A program made the translations under genes and the position numbers. Source: JBGSKY01 sp041740995 (lineage in GTDB: Bacteria > Planctomycetota > Planctomycetia > Pirellulales > Pirellulaceae). Taken from it: a stretch of 64,000 nucleotides of DNA. This document shows, in pieces, positions 25,450 to 33,331 of this stretch. Each line of letters starts with the position of its first letter. Position 1 is the stretch's first letter. Where the stretch lies: assembly GCA_041740995.1 (NCBI GenBank), contig JBGSKY010000311.1, positions 1 through 64,000 of the forward strand, read 5' to 3'. Under the pieces are notes generated by a model. It saw nothing but the letters and a program-made list of their open reading frames with translations, was not told the origin of the DNA and ran no database searches.

Positions 25450-26190
25450 TTAAACTGCGGCGGTTGTTAGCTTGTGGAACGCGTCAGCCAAATCGCCCTG
25501 AACGGACTTCAATTCAGCAACCGTCCCTTCGAAAACCTTGCGGCCTTCGTTGATCATGATTACTCGCGAAGCCATCGCTTCGACTTCTTGCAAAATGTGC
25601 GTCGAAAGCAAAATCGTTTTGGTTTCTCGTAACTTATTCATCGTCATCCGGACTTCGCGAATCTGATTGGGGTCCAAACCTGCTGTTGGTTCGTCCAAAA
25701 TCAAAACGTCCGGTTCGTGCAACAACGCTTGAGCCATGCCAACACGTTGCCGAAATCCCTTCGAGAGCTTGCTGATCGCTTTGTGAACGACCGATTTCAA
25801 ATCACACAATTCGACAACGGCTTCGATTCGCTGACGCTTGTACACAGAGTCCATGCCGCGTGCATCTGCAAAAAAGTTAAGCATCCCGGCGGGCGTCATG
25901 TCGGGGTAAAGCGGTCCGTTTTCTGGAAGGTAGCCAAGCCGTTTTGAACCTGCGATTCGATCGTTGTACATATCATGGCCCGCGATCTTGGCGTAACCCT
26001 CGCTGGGTGCAAGATAACCGGTAAGCATTTTCATCGTGGTGCTTTTTCCCGCGCCATTGGGCCCGAGAAAGGCGACCAACTCGCCCTCGGAGACTTCGAA
26101 ACTGATATTTCGCGCCGCCGCGAACGGACCATAGAATTTCGAAAGCCCGATCGCTTCGATCATTGGCTTGCGAGCGTCAGTGGCATCCAT
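25450..26190 (-). CDS. ABC transporter ATP-binding protein (GldA-like)
   Basis: A 246-residue ABC ATPase. Walker A is GPNGAGKST, the signature KLSKGFRQRVG, and Walker B VLILDEPTAGLDPNQ, followed by the switch histidine in LLSTHILQEVEA. It resembles the ATPases of ABC-2/GldA exporters. The ATG at 26190 is preferred over a GTG at 26403, which would add 71 residues of poor quality; an ATG at 26163 is also possible. It is the first gene of the minus-strand unit with the fused permease and DUF4340 protein, and provides the energy for that exporter. Confidence 0.95.
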   Translation of the reverse strand: MDATDARKPMIEAIGLSKFYGPFAAARNISFEVSEGELVAFLGPNGAGKSTTMKMLTGYLAPSEGYAKIAGHDMYNDRIAGSKRLGYLPENGPLYPDMTPAGMLNFFADARGMDSVYKRQRIEAVVELCDLKSVVHKAISKLSKGFRQRVGMAQALLHEPDVLILDEPTAGLDPNQIREVRMTMNKLRETKTILLSTHILQEVEAMASRVIMINEGRKVFEGTVAELKSVQGDLADAFHKLTTAAV

Positions 26191-26548
26191 CGTTGACTCG
26201 ATCTCTAAAGGTTGGTTAACGCCAGCGACAAGCTTTGTTCGCCGCAGGTTCCATCGTAAGGGGCGTTGCAGCCCGCTGCCGTCGGAAGAAAGGTTGAAGT
26301 TTACCGAAATCGCGTTCAGCCGCCAGAGGCGAGGCGGGCCGCAATTTTTCTGGTTACGACGACTTTCGGGGACAGGTTCACTTCTCAAGAAAATGAAATC
26401 CACGAGCTTTTTTGGGCAATTACGTCATTTTTTGAAGCCGATTCTGCCCGGCATGTATGCATGACCTAGTTTTTTATGGCTTGAAGGACTTTCGTACCGT
26501 TAAGCCGCCAGTGACGTATCTTCCAGCTCTTCAAGAACTATCTTTTCT
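26191..26548. other. Divergent intergenic region with a repeat-like tag
   Basis: No gene is supported in this 358-base gap between the ABC ATPase and the sugar-phosphate transferase. It contains a GC-rich block (GCCGCCAGAGGCGAGGCGGG at 26320-26339) and, at 26364-26386, a string with core CGGGGACAGGTTCACTTCTC. From memory, similar strings recur near REP-associated transposases in several phyla, so a degraded repeat is suspected. Small open frames crossing it are probably chance. Confidence 0.4.
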
Positions 26549-27949
26549 ATGGTTCCTTATCAAATTCGACAGACCCAGTCGTGGCTTCCGACAATCACGC
26601 GGATCGCCGATGCCGTCTCGATTTTTGCTGCCGCTTTTGCCGCTCAAACGATCACAGGCCAAGATTTTCATTCGGCAACTTGGTCAACCGCGACGCTGGC
26701 TGTTTTGGCGTTTATTCTTAGCGGCGAATTGCTTGGGATCTACCGCGAACTTCGTCGCTCGAGCAATGAGTACGAGCTTGGAATGGTCCTCACAAGCTGG
26801 CTGATGTCGCTTGCGTTTACGACGCTGATCGGTTTTGTGACTCGTTCAAGTGAAACACATTCTCGGCTGAGCGGTCTGGCTTGGCTGATATTGGCTGGAT
26901 TGATGCTGATGCTGGCGAGAATGATCCTTCGCGGGCTGGCTGAGATAGCGTATCGACGCGGCATTGGAGTCAAAAGAACGGCCATCGCAGGGACTGGCGA
27001 ACTGGCAATCCATGTCGCTCAAAATGCAAAACAGTTTGACGGCAGCGGGTTCAAGATCGTTGGCTTTTACGATGACCGCAACGAATTTCGCCGCACAGAG
27101 GTTCCAGGCGACCTACCGGCATATATCGGAAAACTTGACGAGCTAATCGCGGATGCGCGAAACGGAAAACTTGATACGGTGCTGATCACACTGCCAATGC
27201 GGGCTGAAAAACGCATTCAAGAATTGCTCACTGCGCTGGCCGACACGACGGCTTCGACGTATATCGTTCCCGACTTTTTTGTTTTTGAACTGCTGCACTC
27301 GCGATGGACAGAATTTGGCGGACTGCCAGTCGTCAGCGTCTTCGAAACACCTATTTACGGTATCGATGGTTGGGCCAAGCGAGCATTTGATTTTGTAGTC
27401 GCTGCTTTAGCGATCATCCTGCTCTCGCCTGTACTTATAGCGTGTGCGATTGCAGTCAAAATTAGCTCGGCTGGTCCAGTGATCTTTCGACAGAAACGTT
27501 ACGGCCTGGACGGAAAAGAAATTCTTGTCTGGAAATTTCGCTCGATGAAGACTTGCGACAATGGCCCTGTCGTCTTGCAAGCAACTCGCAATGATCCACG
27601 CGTCACCAGAGTTGGATCGATCCTACGGCGGACATCGCTTGATGAGCTGCCACAGTTGTTCAACGTGCTGATGGGTACGATGTCACTAGTCGGCCCTCGT
27701 CCTCACGCCTCGGCCCACAACGAACAGTTTCGCAAGATCATTCGCGGTTACATGATGCGACACAAAGTTCGACCTGGCATCACCGGTATGGCGCAGGTAT
27801 TCGGCTCGCGTGGCGAGACCGATACTGTCGAAAAAATGGAAGCTCGCATCGCGTTAGACCATCGCTACATTCGCGACTGGTCTTTATGGATGGACATTCG
27901 CATCATCCTGCGAACATTCTTCGTCGTGCTCAAACACGACGCTTATTGA
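26549..27949 (+). CDS. WcaJ-type undecaprenyl-phosphate sugar phosphotransferase
   Basis: A 466-residue polyisoprenyl-phosphate hexose-1-phosphate transferase. Four N-terminal membrane helices (about 15-125) are followed by a Rossmann-like CoA-binding-type domain (about 140-245) and the C-terminal catalytic domain (about 270-466), with the re-entrant helix KRAFDFVVAALAIILLSP, then KFRSM, RRTSLDELPQL and GPRPH motifs. It starts a glycan repeat unit by moving a sugar-1-phosphate onto undecaprenyl phosphate at the inner membrane. It is a single-gene unit with its own terminator, 5 kb from the glycan gene cluster at 33-41 kb, which it may serve. The sugar specificity (glucose or galactose) cannot be told. 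Confidence 0.95.
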   Translation: MVPYQIRQTQSWLPTITRIADAVSIFAAAFAAQTITGQDFHSATWSTATLAVLAFILSGELLGIYRELRRSSNEYELGMVLTSWLMSLAFTTLIGFVTRSSETHSRLSGLAWLILAGLMLMLARMILRGLAEIAYRRGIGVKRTAIAGTGELAIHVAQNAKQFDGSGFKIVGFYDDRNEFRRTEVPGDLPAYIGKLDELIADARNGKLDTVLITLPMRAEKRIQELLTALADTTASTYIVPDFFVFELLHSRWTEFGGLPVVSVFETPIYGIDGWAKRAFDFVVAALAIILLSPVLIACAIAVKISSAGPVIFRQKRYGLDGKEILVWKFRSMKTCDNGPVVLQATRNDPRVTRVGSILRRTSLDELPQLFNVLMGTMSLVGPRPHASAHNEQFRKIIRGYMMRHKVRPGITGMAQVFGSRGETDTVEKMEARIALDHRYIRDWSLWMDIRIILRTFFVVLKHDAY

Positions 27950-27987
27950 ACGGTTGTGAGTAAGTTTACTCAGGTTATTGGAACAGG

Positions 27988-28016
27988 CTGTTATAGACAA
28001 TAACAGTAAGTTTTTT
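27988..28016 (+). terminator. Intrinsic terminator after the WcaJ-type gene
   Basis: The arms CTGTTAT (27988-27994) and ATAACAG (28000-28006) form a perfect 7-base-pair stem with a 5-base loop, followed by TAAG and six T residues at 28011-28016. It lies 39 bases after the stop codon. The stem is AT-rich, so efficiency may be moderate. Confidence 0.65.
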
Positions 28017-28206
28017 GCGACGCTGCAGGTTCGTCTGGCTGGAAGCAAAGTTCCGTCAGCTAGACAAGCGGTGCTGATATCATATTGAGTTTTGCGTGCC
28101 GACAAATTGGCTGACGTTAGTCGCGATCACATTTTCGAATCGGCTAAACGATGCATTCAAGTTCGTTCGCGTAACGAAATACGCAAACGAGCTTGGCCCG
28201 CGCAAC

Positions 28207-28240
28207 AAAAAAGATCATGCCAGAATGGCGATGATCTTTT
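28207..28240 (-). terminator. Intrinsic terminator after the acidic-protein gene
   Basis: AAAAGATCAT (28209-28218) pairs perfectly with ATGATCTTTT (28231-28240), and GCCA/TGGC extends the stem above a one-base bulge with a GAA/TTC loop. Read on the minus strand it ends in a run of six T. It sits about 48 bases after the stop of the hyper-acidic protein gene. The stem's own A/T arms make it potentially active in both directions. Confidence 0.8.
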
Positions 28241-28287
28241 AGAAGGCCTTAAAGAGTTTACCGAACGGCAAATTGGACTGGGCTCAC

Positions 28288-28683
28288 TTACTCCCAATCT
28301 TCGTCGTCTTCTTCTTCGTCGTCATCGTCGTCCCAGTCGTCATCGTCGTCCCAGTCGTCGTCCTCGCCGAGCTCTTCGTCTTCCTCTTCTTCGTCCTCGT
28401 CTTCGGACTCTTCGTCAGCTTCTTCGCCGTCGACTTCTTCCCACTCTTCTTCTTCTAAGTCGTCCTCTTCGAACTCCTCATCTTCTTCCTCGTCCTCAAA
28501 CTCCTCGTCTTCTTCGGCGAGGTCGTCTTCCTCGTCGTCGTCATCGAAGTCTTCGTCTTCATCTTCCAAATCTTCATCGGCGTCACGCGCGAACAGCGTT
28601 AGACCAGGGGTCAATGGAAGTATTTCGCGGAATGACTTGGACTTGCTTGCACGCCACGATGGATAAATCAAAGTCGTCTTCAC
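28288..28683 (-). CDS. Hyper-acidic low-complexity protein
   Basis: A 131-residue protein in two parts. The first ~35 residues are ordinary and basic (MKTTLIYPSWRASKSKSF). From about residue 36 to the end almost every residue is Asp or Glu, with a few Trp, Phe and Leu, ending EEEDDEDWE. The gene looks real: a strong AGGAG site (28690-28694) stands six bases before the GTG start, and a clean terminator follows. It is last in the run peroxiredoxin, lipA, scpB, 58 bases after scpB. Such a poly-acidic tail could bind cations, basic proteins such as histone-like or ribosomal proteins, or serve as a chaperone; no family is recognised. An 18-base tandem repeat underlies part of the tail. Confidence 0.82.
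   Translation of the reverse strand: MKTTLIYPSWRASKSKSFREILPLTPGLTLFARDADEDLEDEDEDFDDDDEEDDLAEEDEEFEDEEEDEEFEEDDLEEEEWEEVDGEEADEESEDEDEEEEDEELGEDDDWDDDDDWDDDDDEEEDDEDWE
28318..28353. repeat. 18-base tandem repeat in the acidic gene
   Basis: GTCGTCATCGTCGTCCCA occurs twice in direct succession (28318-28335 and 28336-28353), encoding two copies of a Trp-plus-five-Asp unit on the minus strand. A partial third copy follows. Length variation by slippage would keep the frame. Confidence 0.85.
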
Positions 28684-28741
28684 TACGGGCTCCTTCTACT
28701 TCGACCTTCTACAAAATAAAATCTTCTTAACGACAAACCAC

Positions 28742-29530
28742 TTAGTCAACTAGTGTTTGGAGAATGCTATCGTCGGTTGTTTGATTTGCAAACTGGACGT
28801 CGGCTTGTAAAACCCACTCTTTTTTCGGCAAATGTTCCAACGAGCGTAATCCGAAAATCTGTAAAAACCTTTTTGTTGTACTGTACAAGAACGGTCGCCC
28901 TAAGTCTTCGCTGCGTCCAGCAATTCGAATTAAGTCCCGATCGAGTAGTTGTTTCAGCATTTCATCGCAGTTCGATCCACGGACCGATTCGATGTACGCT
29001 CGTACAACCGGCTGGCGATAAGCAATGATCGTTAGTGTTTCTAAGGCTCCCACACCCAAACGCAATTCGGTTGGCACGTGGTCAAATTGCCGCAGCCAAG
29101 GGGCAAACTGAGCCCGTGTCATCAGAACATTTCCGCCAGCGGTCTCTTCGATTTGCATCGCGTGCGATTCACGTTGATACAACTCATTTAACTGGCGCGT
29201 CAGTGTACGGGCTTGAGTTGCGTCCGCCAAGCTGGCAAGCTGGGCAATTTTTCGGGTTGAAAGCGGCTCTCGACTGAGCAGTAAAATTGCTTCGACCCGC
29301 CGCCGTGCACGAAGCATCCGATCGGCCTCGCTGACCGGGGCTGCGGACGGTTCGCTATTCGCATGCTGAGGCCAAGTATTTGCGGCAATTTCCAAGCGTT
29401 GGTCGCACGCAAAAAATTCGTCTGGCGCAAGTTGCCAAGATCGACGAATTGAATAGCCGCTTGAACCGCCGGCCGAGAAACCGTTAGACCGGGGCGACAA
29501 AGCTCTCCCACATCGCAAATCTTTTTGCAT
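28742..29530 (-). CDS. scpB: Segregation and condensation protein B
   Basis: ScpB, 262 residues from ATG 29530; a TTG at 29614 would add 28 residues but lies only seven bases after the lipA stop. ScpB is the winged-helix dimer of the SMC-ScpAB complex that organises and separates chromosomes. The two winged-helix units are visible: RRRVEAILLLSREPLSTRKI (start of the first, near residue 78) and ALETLTIIAYRQPVVRAYIE, with the conserved GRPFLYSTTKRFLQIFGL end. About 70 extra N-terminal residues precede the domain. scpA and smc are not in the window, so scpB is detached from its usual partner and placed with lipA and peroxiredoxin. Confidence 0.93.
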   Translation of the reverse strand: MQKDLRCGRALSPRSNGFSAGGSSGYSIRRSWQLAPDEFFACDQRLEIAANTWPQHANSEPSAAPVSEADRMLRARRRVEAILLLSREPLSTRKIAQLASLADATQARTLTRQLNELYQRESHAMQIEETAGGNVLMTRAQFAPWLRQFDHVPTELRLGVGALETLTIIAYRQPVVRAYIESVRGSNCDEMLKQLLDRDLIRIAGRSEDLGRPFLYSTTKRFLQIFGLRSLEHLPKKEWVLQADVQFANQTTDDSILQTLVD

Positions 29531-29620
29531 AGGACACTTACCCAGGATCAGTAGGCGAGTCTTTCTGAGACTCAAATCTTTCGCACTTCCGAGAGGCTCA
29601 GCTACTGTTTCCAAACAGTG

Positions 29621-30556
29621 CTAATACAATTCAGCCATCTCGCGGGCATGATACGAACTGCGAACGAACGGTCCAGCGGCAACTTGATGAAATCCCATCG
29701 TTTTAGCGATTGCTCCCAATTCAGCAAACTCCTCGGGTGGGATGTAACGCACAACCGGCAAATATTTTTTGCCGGGTTGTAAATACTGCCCCAGAGTGAG
29801 CAAATCGCAACCGACCGACAGAAGATCTGCGAGACAGTCGAGCAGTTCCTCGCGAGTTTCGCCCAAGCCTAACATCAATCCACTTTTTGTCTTGATGCTC
29901 GGATCGCCTTCTTTGATCAATCTAAGTAATTCCAAGGTCCAAGCGTAGTCGCTCTTTGGACCACGAACCCGTCGGTATAAACGTGGAACAGTTTCCATGT
30001 TGTGATTGAAGACCTCCGGACGAGCCGCAATGAGGGATGGCAAAACATGCTTCTGCTGAACGAAATCAGGCGTCAAAATTTCGACGCTAGCACCAGTCAC
30101 TTCGCGGACCGCCGCAATGCAGCGACAGAAATGATCCGCGCCACCATCCGCCAAATCGTCACGCGTCACCGAAGTAATTACCACGTGCTTCAGGCCAAGT
30201 CGACGTGCAGCTTCGGCCACTCGGGCCGGTTCATCATCCGAAAGTGCTTCCGGCTTGCCTCGCGAGACCGCACAAAAACCGCACGGACGAGTGCAAACAT
30301 TCCCCAGAACCATGAAAGTGGCTGTCTGCTGGGAATAACATTCCATTCGATTAGGACACTTGGCATTTTCGCAAACCGTCTCCAAACCCAGTTCTTCAAT
30401 CAAGCTGGTCGTCCGAAAATTCTCGTTCCCGGCTGGCAACTCGCGTCGCAACCACGAAGGAAGTCGATCCGAACGTTCAAAGACGGGCGCAGAGATCGAA
30501 CCGCAAGCTGCCGATTCTTGCTCATTTGACTCACTGGAAATTACGGGAAGCTGCAT
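29621..30556 (-). CDS. lipA: Lipoyl synthase
   Basis: Radical-SAM lipoyl synthase, 311 residues from ATG 30556 (an ATG at 30607 lies inside the peroxiredoxin gene). It inserts two sulfurs into protein-bound octanoate to make lipoate for dehydrogenase complexes. Both iron-sulfur motifs are intact: the auxiliary cluster C62, C67, C73 (CENAKCPNRMEC) and the radical-SAM CxxxCxxC at C88, C92, C95 (CTRPCGFC). The C-terminal RSSYHA motif supplies the serine ligand of the auxiliary cluster. It starts four bases after the peroxiredoxin stop and is probably translated from the same transcript. lipB is not in the window. Confidence 0.97.
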   Translation of the reverse strand: MQLPVISSESNEQESAACGSISAPVFERSDRLPSWLRRELPAGNENFRTTSLIEELGLETVCENAKCPNRMECYSQQTATFMVLGNVCTRPCGFCAVSRGKPEALSDDEPARVAEAARRLGLKHVVITSVTRDDLADGGADHFCRCIAAVREVTGASVEILTPDFVQQKHVLPSLIAARPEVFNHNMETVPRLYRRVRGPKSDYAWTLELLRLIKEGDPSIKTKSGLMLGLGETREELLDCLADLLSVGCDLLTLGQYLQPGKKYLPVVRYIPPEEFAELGAIAKTMGFHQVAAGPFVRSSYHAREMAELY

Positions 30557-30560
30557 AAAC

Positions 30561-31160
30561 TTAGGCTTTGCTGGCGAATTCCGAGCCAAAAAATTCCTTG
30601 CTACCATCTACTGTCGGCTTGATCGTTGCTTTGCCAGTGTTCCAGTTGGCTGGACAAACTTGGCCAAACTGCTCAAAGTGCTGCCAAGCCTTCACGACTC
30701 GCAACGCTTCATCGACGCTGCGTCCAATTGGATCGTCATTGACCGTCTGATGTCGCACAATGCCTTCTTTGTCGATAAAGAACAAGCCTCGTAGGGCGAC
30801 AGCATCGCCGACCAGAACGTCATAGTCACGCGATATCGTCTTTCGAAGGTCAGCAACCAATGGATAGTCGATTTGCCCCAATCCACCAAGTTCACGGCCT
30901 GTTTGACGCCAAGCGAGATGCGAGAAGTGGCTATCGATCGAAACGCCGATTACCTGAGTATTTAGAGCGTCGAACTCTTTGAGCTGGTCCGAAAAAGCGA
31001 TGATTTCGGTCGGGCAAACGAAAGTAAAATCGAGCGGGTAAAAGAACAGTATTACATACTTTCCCAAATATTGAGAAAGCGAAATTTCCTCAAACTGGCA
31101 ATTGGGCATTACCGCTTGAGCTTTGAAATCCGGAGCCGATTTGGTCACGAGAACAGCCAT
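30561..31160 (-). CDS. 2-Cys peroxiredoxin (AhpC/Prx1 type)
   Basis: A typical 2-Cys peroxiredoxin of 199 residues that reduces hydrogen peroxide and organic peroxides. The peroxidatic cysteine is C49 (FTFVCPTE) and the resolving cysteine C169 (QVCPANWNTG). A GGLG motif (92-95) is present, but the C-terminal Tyr-Phe that goes with over-oxidation sensitivity in eukaryotic enzymes is missing; the tail reads EFFGSEFASKA. It heads the unit with lipA, scpB and the acidic protein, and is divergent from rpmG across a 297-base gap. Coupling to lipA may protect iron-sulfur or lipoyl enzymes from oxidants, which is inference. Confidence 0.97.
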   Translation of the reverse strand: MAVLVTKSAPDFKAQAVMPNCQFEEISLSQYLGKYVILFFYPLDFTFVCPTEIIAFSDQLKEFDALNTQVIGVSIDSHFSHLAWRQTGRELGGLGQIDYPLVADLRKTISRDYDVLVGDAVALRGLFFIDKEGIVRHQTVNDDPIGRSVDEALRVVKAWQHFEQFGQVCPANWNTGKATIKPTVDGSKEFFGSEFASKA

Positions 31161-31360
31161 CGAGGAGACTTTCTAAAGGAATTGCGTCAAAAAACTTGAT
31201 TGTTTGAAATTTGATGTGGGCGATTCTAAGCGAAAACGCAGCGAATTGAGCATATCTTGCTGGTTTTCCGCTAGCTATTGTTCCGAATTTGCCAACTTGG
31301 TCAAATGCATCTTGGCAAGACGTCGAACAATCTGAATAATACGCGACCCGCGATTTGCAC

Positions 31361-31366
31361 TATAAT
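31361..31366 (+). promoter_or_regulatory. Possible -10 element upstream of rpmG
   Basis: A perfect TATAAT lies 92 bases before the rpmG start. No good -35 element is found 16-18 bases upstream, so this is a weak candidate. The rest of the 297-base gap between peroxiredoxin and rpmG shows no gene or hairpin. Confidence 0.3.
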
Positions 31367-31457
31367 TTTCGGACTTTGCGGCTACGGATGCCGGTTTACT
31401 CTAAACCGATGACCGTTTGAACGCGTTTACAAGCAACGATTTTTACCGAGTTTTAGC

Positions 31458-31622
31458 ATGGCCAAGTCAAAGAAGAAGAAAGAAACCGTTTTCCTCGTAT
31501 GTCAGGAAACCGGTGACTACAACTACACACTGCTGCGGAAAAGCGGTGGCGAAAAGCTTTCGCTGAAGAAGTACTGCCCGCGACTTCGCAAGCACACGAT
31601 CCATCTAGAAAAGAAGAAGTAA
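31458..31622 (+). CDS. rpmG: 50S ribosomal protein L33
   Basis: A 54-residue protein matching bL33 over its whole length: a Lys-rich start (MAKSKKKKET), then VFLVCQETGDYNYTLLRK, LKKYCPRLRKHTIHLEKKK. It has only two cysteines (C15 and C40), so it is the form without a full zinc ribbon. It is a component of the large ribosomal subunit near the E site. The gene stands alone, divergent from peroxiredoxin and converging on the sigma-54 regulator. It is not next to secE, nusG or tRNA-Trp as in many bacteria. Confidence 0.95.
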   Translation: MAKSKKKKETVFLVCQETGDYNYTLLRKSGGEKLSLKKYCPRLRKHTIHLEKKK

Positions 31623-31660
31623 AAGTTGGCATGCCAGCGTGGTTAGCTGCCGCCATCAGT

Positions 31661-33115
31661 TTACGCTGGAGTCATCTTTTCCAAGTCTAAGCGCTTCATT
31701 TTCTTGTAAAGCGTTGTCCGATTGATTCCCAATGCGTCGGCGGTCTCGTTACGATTCCAGTTGTAGCGTTTTAGCGCCGCCAAAATGATTTGACGCTCAG
31801 GCTCTTCCAGTGCTTCACTCAAAGTCCGATCACTTGGAAGCGATGACGTTTGATTTAAAGCAACATTGGTCGCACCGGCTGATGGCAATGCGTTTCGTTG
31901 CAACGCCGAGCTCGGATGGTTTCGTAAGATGGCAGTGGGAAGCGAATCGACGTCGATGATCGCATTTGGGCTCAGCAGGACCATTCGCTGAATCGCGTTC
32001 TCTAGCTCCCGAATATTTCCCGGCCAGTCATGTGCTAGAAGCCGATCCATCGCCTGCGGTGACACGCCCGAAATTTGCCGTGCGTACTGCTGGGAAGAAG
32101 CTGCAATGAAATGATCAACCAAAACCGGAATATCGTCTAATCGCTCGCGCAATGGCGGCAGCTCAATGTGAATGACATTGATACGGTAAAAAAGATCCTG
32201 ACGAAATCGCCCTTCGGCGACAGCCAACTCCAGATTCTCGTTGGTTGCAAGAACAACACGGGTATCGACCGAGATAGTCTCATTGCTTCCGAGCGGTTCG
32301 AACTCCAATTGCTGCAAGACTCGCAGCAGCTTTACCTGCAGTGCCGGTGATGCCGTTCCGATTTCGTCCAAGAACAGTGTCCCGCCATCGGCCTGTTGAA
32401 ATTTGCCGATCTTGGCATGATTGGCTCCGGTGAACGCGCCGGCAGCATGACCGAACAATTCACTTTCGAGCAAGTTATCGGGCAGAGCACCGCAAGCCAC
32501 CTCCACGAAAGGCTTATTATGCCGATCAGATCGTTTGTGAATCGCTCGAGCGATCATGCTTTTGCCGGTTCCGTTCTCGCCCGTGATCATCACGCTGGCG
32601 CGCGTTTGCGCGACCGTCTCAATGACTTCAAAAATCTTTTGCATCCGCGCGTCTTGGCTTAAAATCGACTCTAAGCCAAAGCGACGATCGAGTGCAGCTC
32701 GTAATTGTTCGTTTTCGCGGGTGATGTTTTGTTGGTTGGCAGCACGGCTCAAGGCCAGCAATAATTCTTGATCGATGATCGGCTTGGAAAGCAAATCGAA
32801 AGCGCCCATCTTGATCGCTTCGCAGCCACTCTCCGGCCCAGCGTAACCGGTCATCATGACGATCGGGAGGTCAGGTTTTTGCTTCCTTGCTGCTTTTAGA
32901 AAATCAAACCCGTCTTCATCACCCAAGCGAACATCGCACAGCGCAAGATCGAGAACTTGTTTTTTGAGCAGTGTTTTGGCGTCGTTGATTGTGGTTGCCG
33001 TGAAGACTTCGAAACCTTCACCCTTAAGCCAGTCGGCCATTGATTCGGCCAACCATCGATCGTCGTCGACGAGAAGCAAGCGAGTGGCGTTGGTGCGGCG
33101 TGTCATGTTGTGCAT
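31661..33115 (-). CDS. Sigma-54-dependent response regulator (NtrC family)
   Basis: A 484-residue NtrC/AtoC-type regulator. The receiver domain (about 10-125) has its phospho-acceptor at D61 (LALCDVRLGD), acidic residues D17-D19 and conserved K111. The AAA+ domain (about 150-375) has Walker A GENGTGKS at 179-186, GAFTGA at 226-231 (sigma-54 contact) and Walker B GGTLFLDEIG. The C-terminus is a Fis-type helix-turn-helix (NRNETADALGINRTTLYKKM). It should activate sigma-54 promoters on phosphorylation. No cognate histidine kinase is adjacent. Starts at ATG 33115 or 33106 are equally likely. It lies next to the glycan gene cluster, which it may control, though this is a guess from position. Confidence 0.95.
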   Translation of the reverse strand: MHNMTRRTNATRLLLVDDDRWLAESMADWLKGEGFEVFTATTINDAKTLLKKQVLDLALCDVRLGDEDGFDFLKAARKQKPDLPIVMMTGYAGPESGCEAIKMGAFDLLSKPIIDQELLLALSRAANQQNITRENEQLRAALDRRFGLESILSQDARMQKIFEVIETVAQTRASVMITGENGTGKSMIARAIHKRSDRHNKPFVEVACGALPDNLLESELFGHAAGAFTGANHAKIGKFQQADGGTLFLDEIGTASPALQVKLLRVLQQLEFEPLGSNETISVDTRVVLATNENLELAVAEGRFRQDLFYRINVIHIELPPLRERLDDIPVLVDHFIAASSQQYARQISGVSPQAMDRLLAHDWPGNIRELENAIQRMVLLSPNAIIDVDSLPTAILRNHPSSALQRNALPSAGATNVALNQTSSLPSDRTLSEALEEPERQIILAALKRYNWNRNETADALGINRTTLYKKMKRLDLEKMTPA

Positions 33116-33331
33116 CGATCTAACGAAATAGGTCCAATTCTTCGACGTTGCCCGAAGGCAACTTCAAATGTTCTGTGGAAACCTAGTTTGCAGAAAGCAA
33201 CAGATGTCGCAAAAAGTCAACGCAATCGATTCCCTGCGATCGCAATCCAACGCAAATCAACGTCACAACGTGCACAATCGATACAGCAAGACCTTGCAGA
33301 ATGATGAATTCCATATCGGCCAATCAGTTGC

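Larger units (their letters stand above)
27950..28287. other. Convergent intergenic region with two terminators
   Basis: This 338-base gap lies between converging genes. It holds an intrinsic terminator for the plus-strand transferase near 27988-28016 and one for the minus-strand acidic protein near 28207-28240. I see nothing coding between them; an open frame from 28092 begins at TTG and merely reads the opposite strand of the acidic gene. Confidence 0.65.

Noticed and set aside
26190..26403. Longer ABC ATPase from GTG at 26403
   Set aside because: The added 71 residues have no similarity to ABC ATPases and cross the repeat-like intergenic block.
28092..28730. Plus-strand 212-residue Arg/Leu/Pro-rich open frame
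   Set aside because: It starts at TTG and is the antisense of the Asp/Glu codons of the acidic gene, which has a proper ribosome binding site and terminator.
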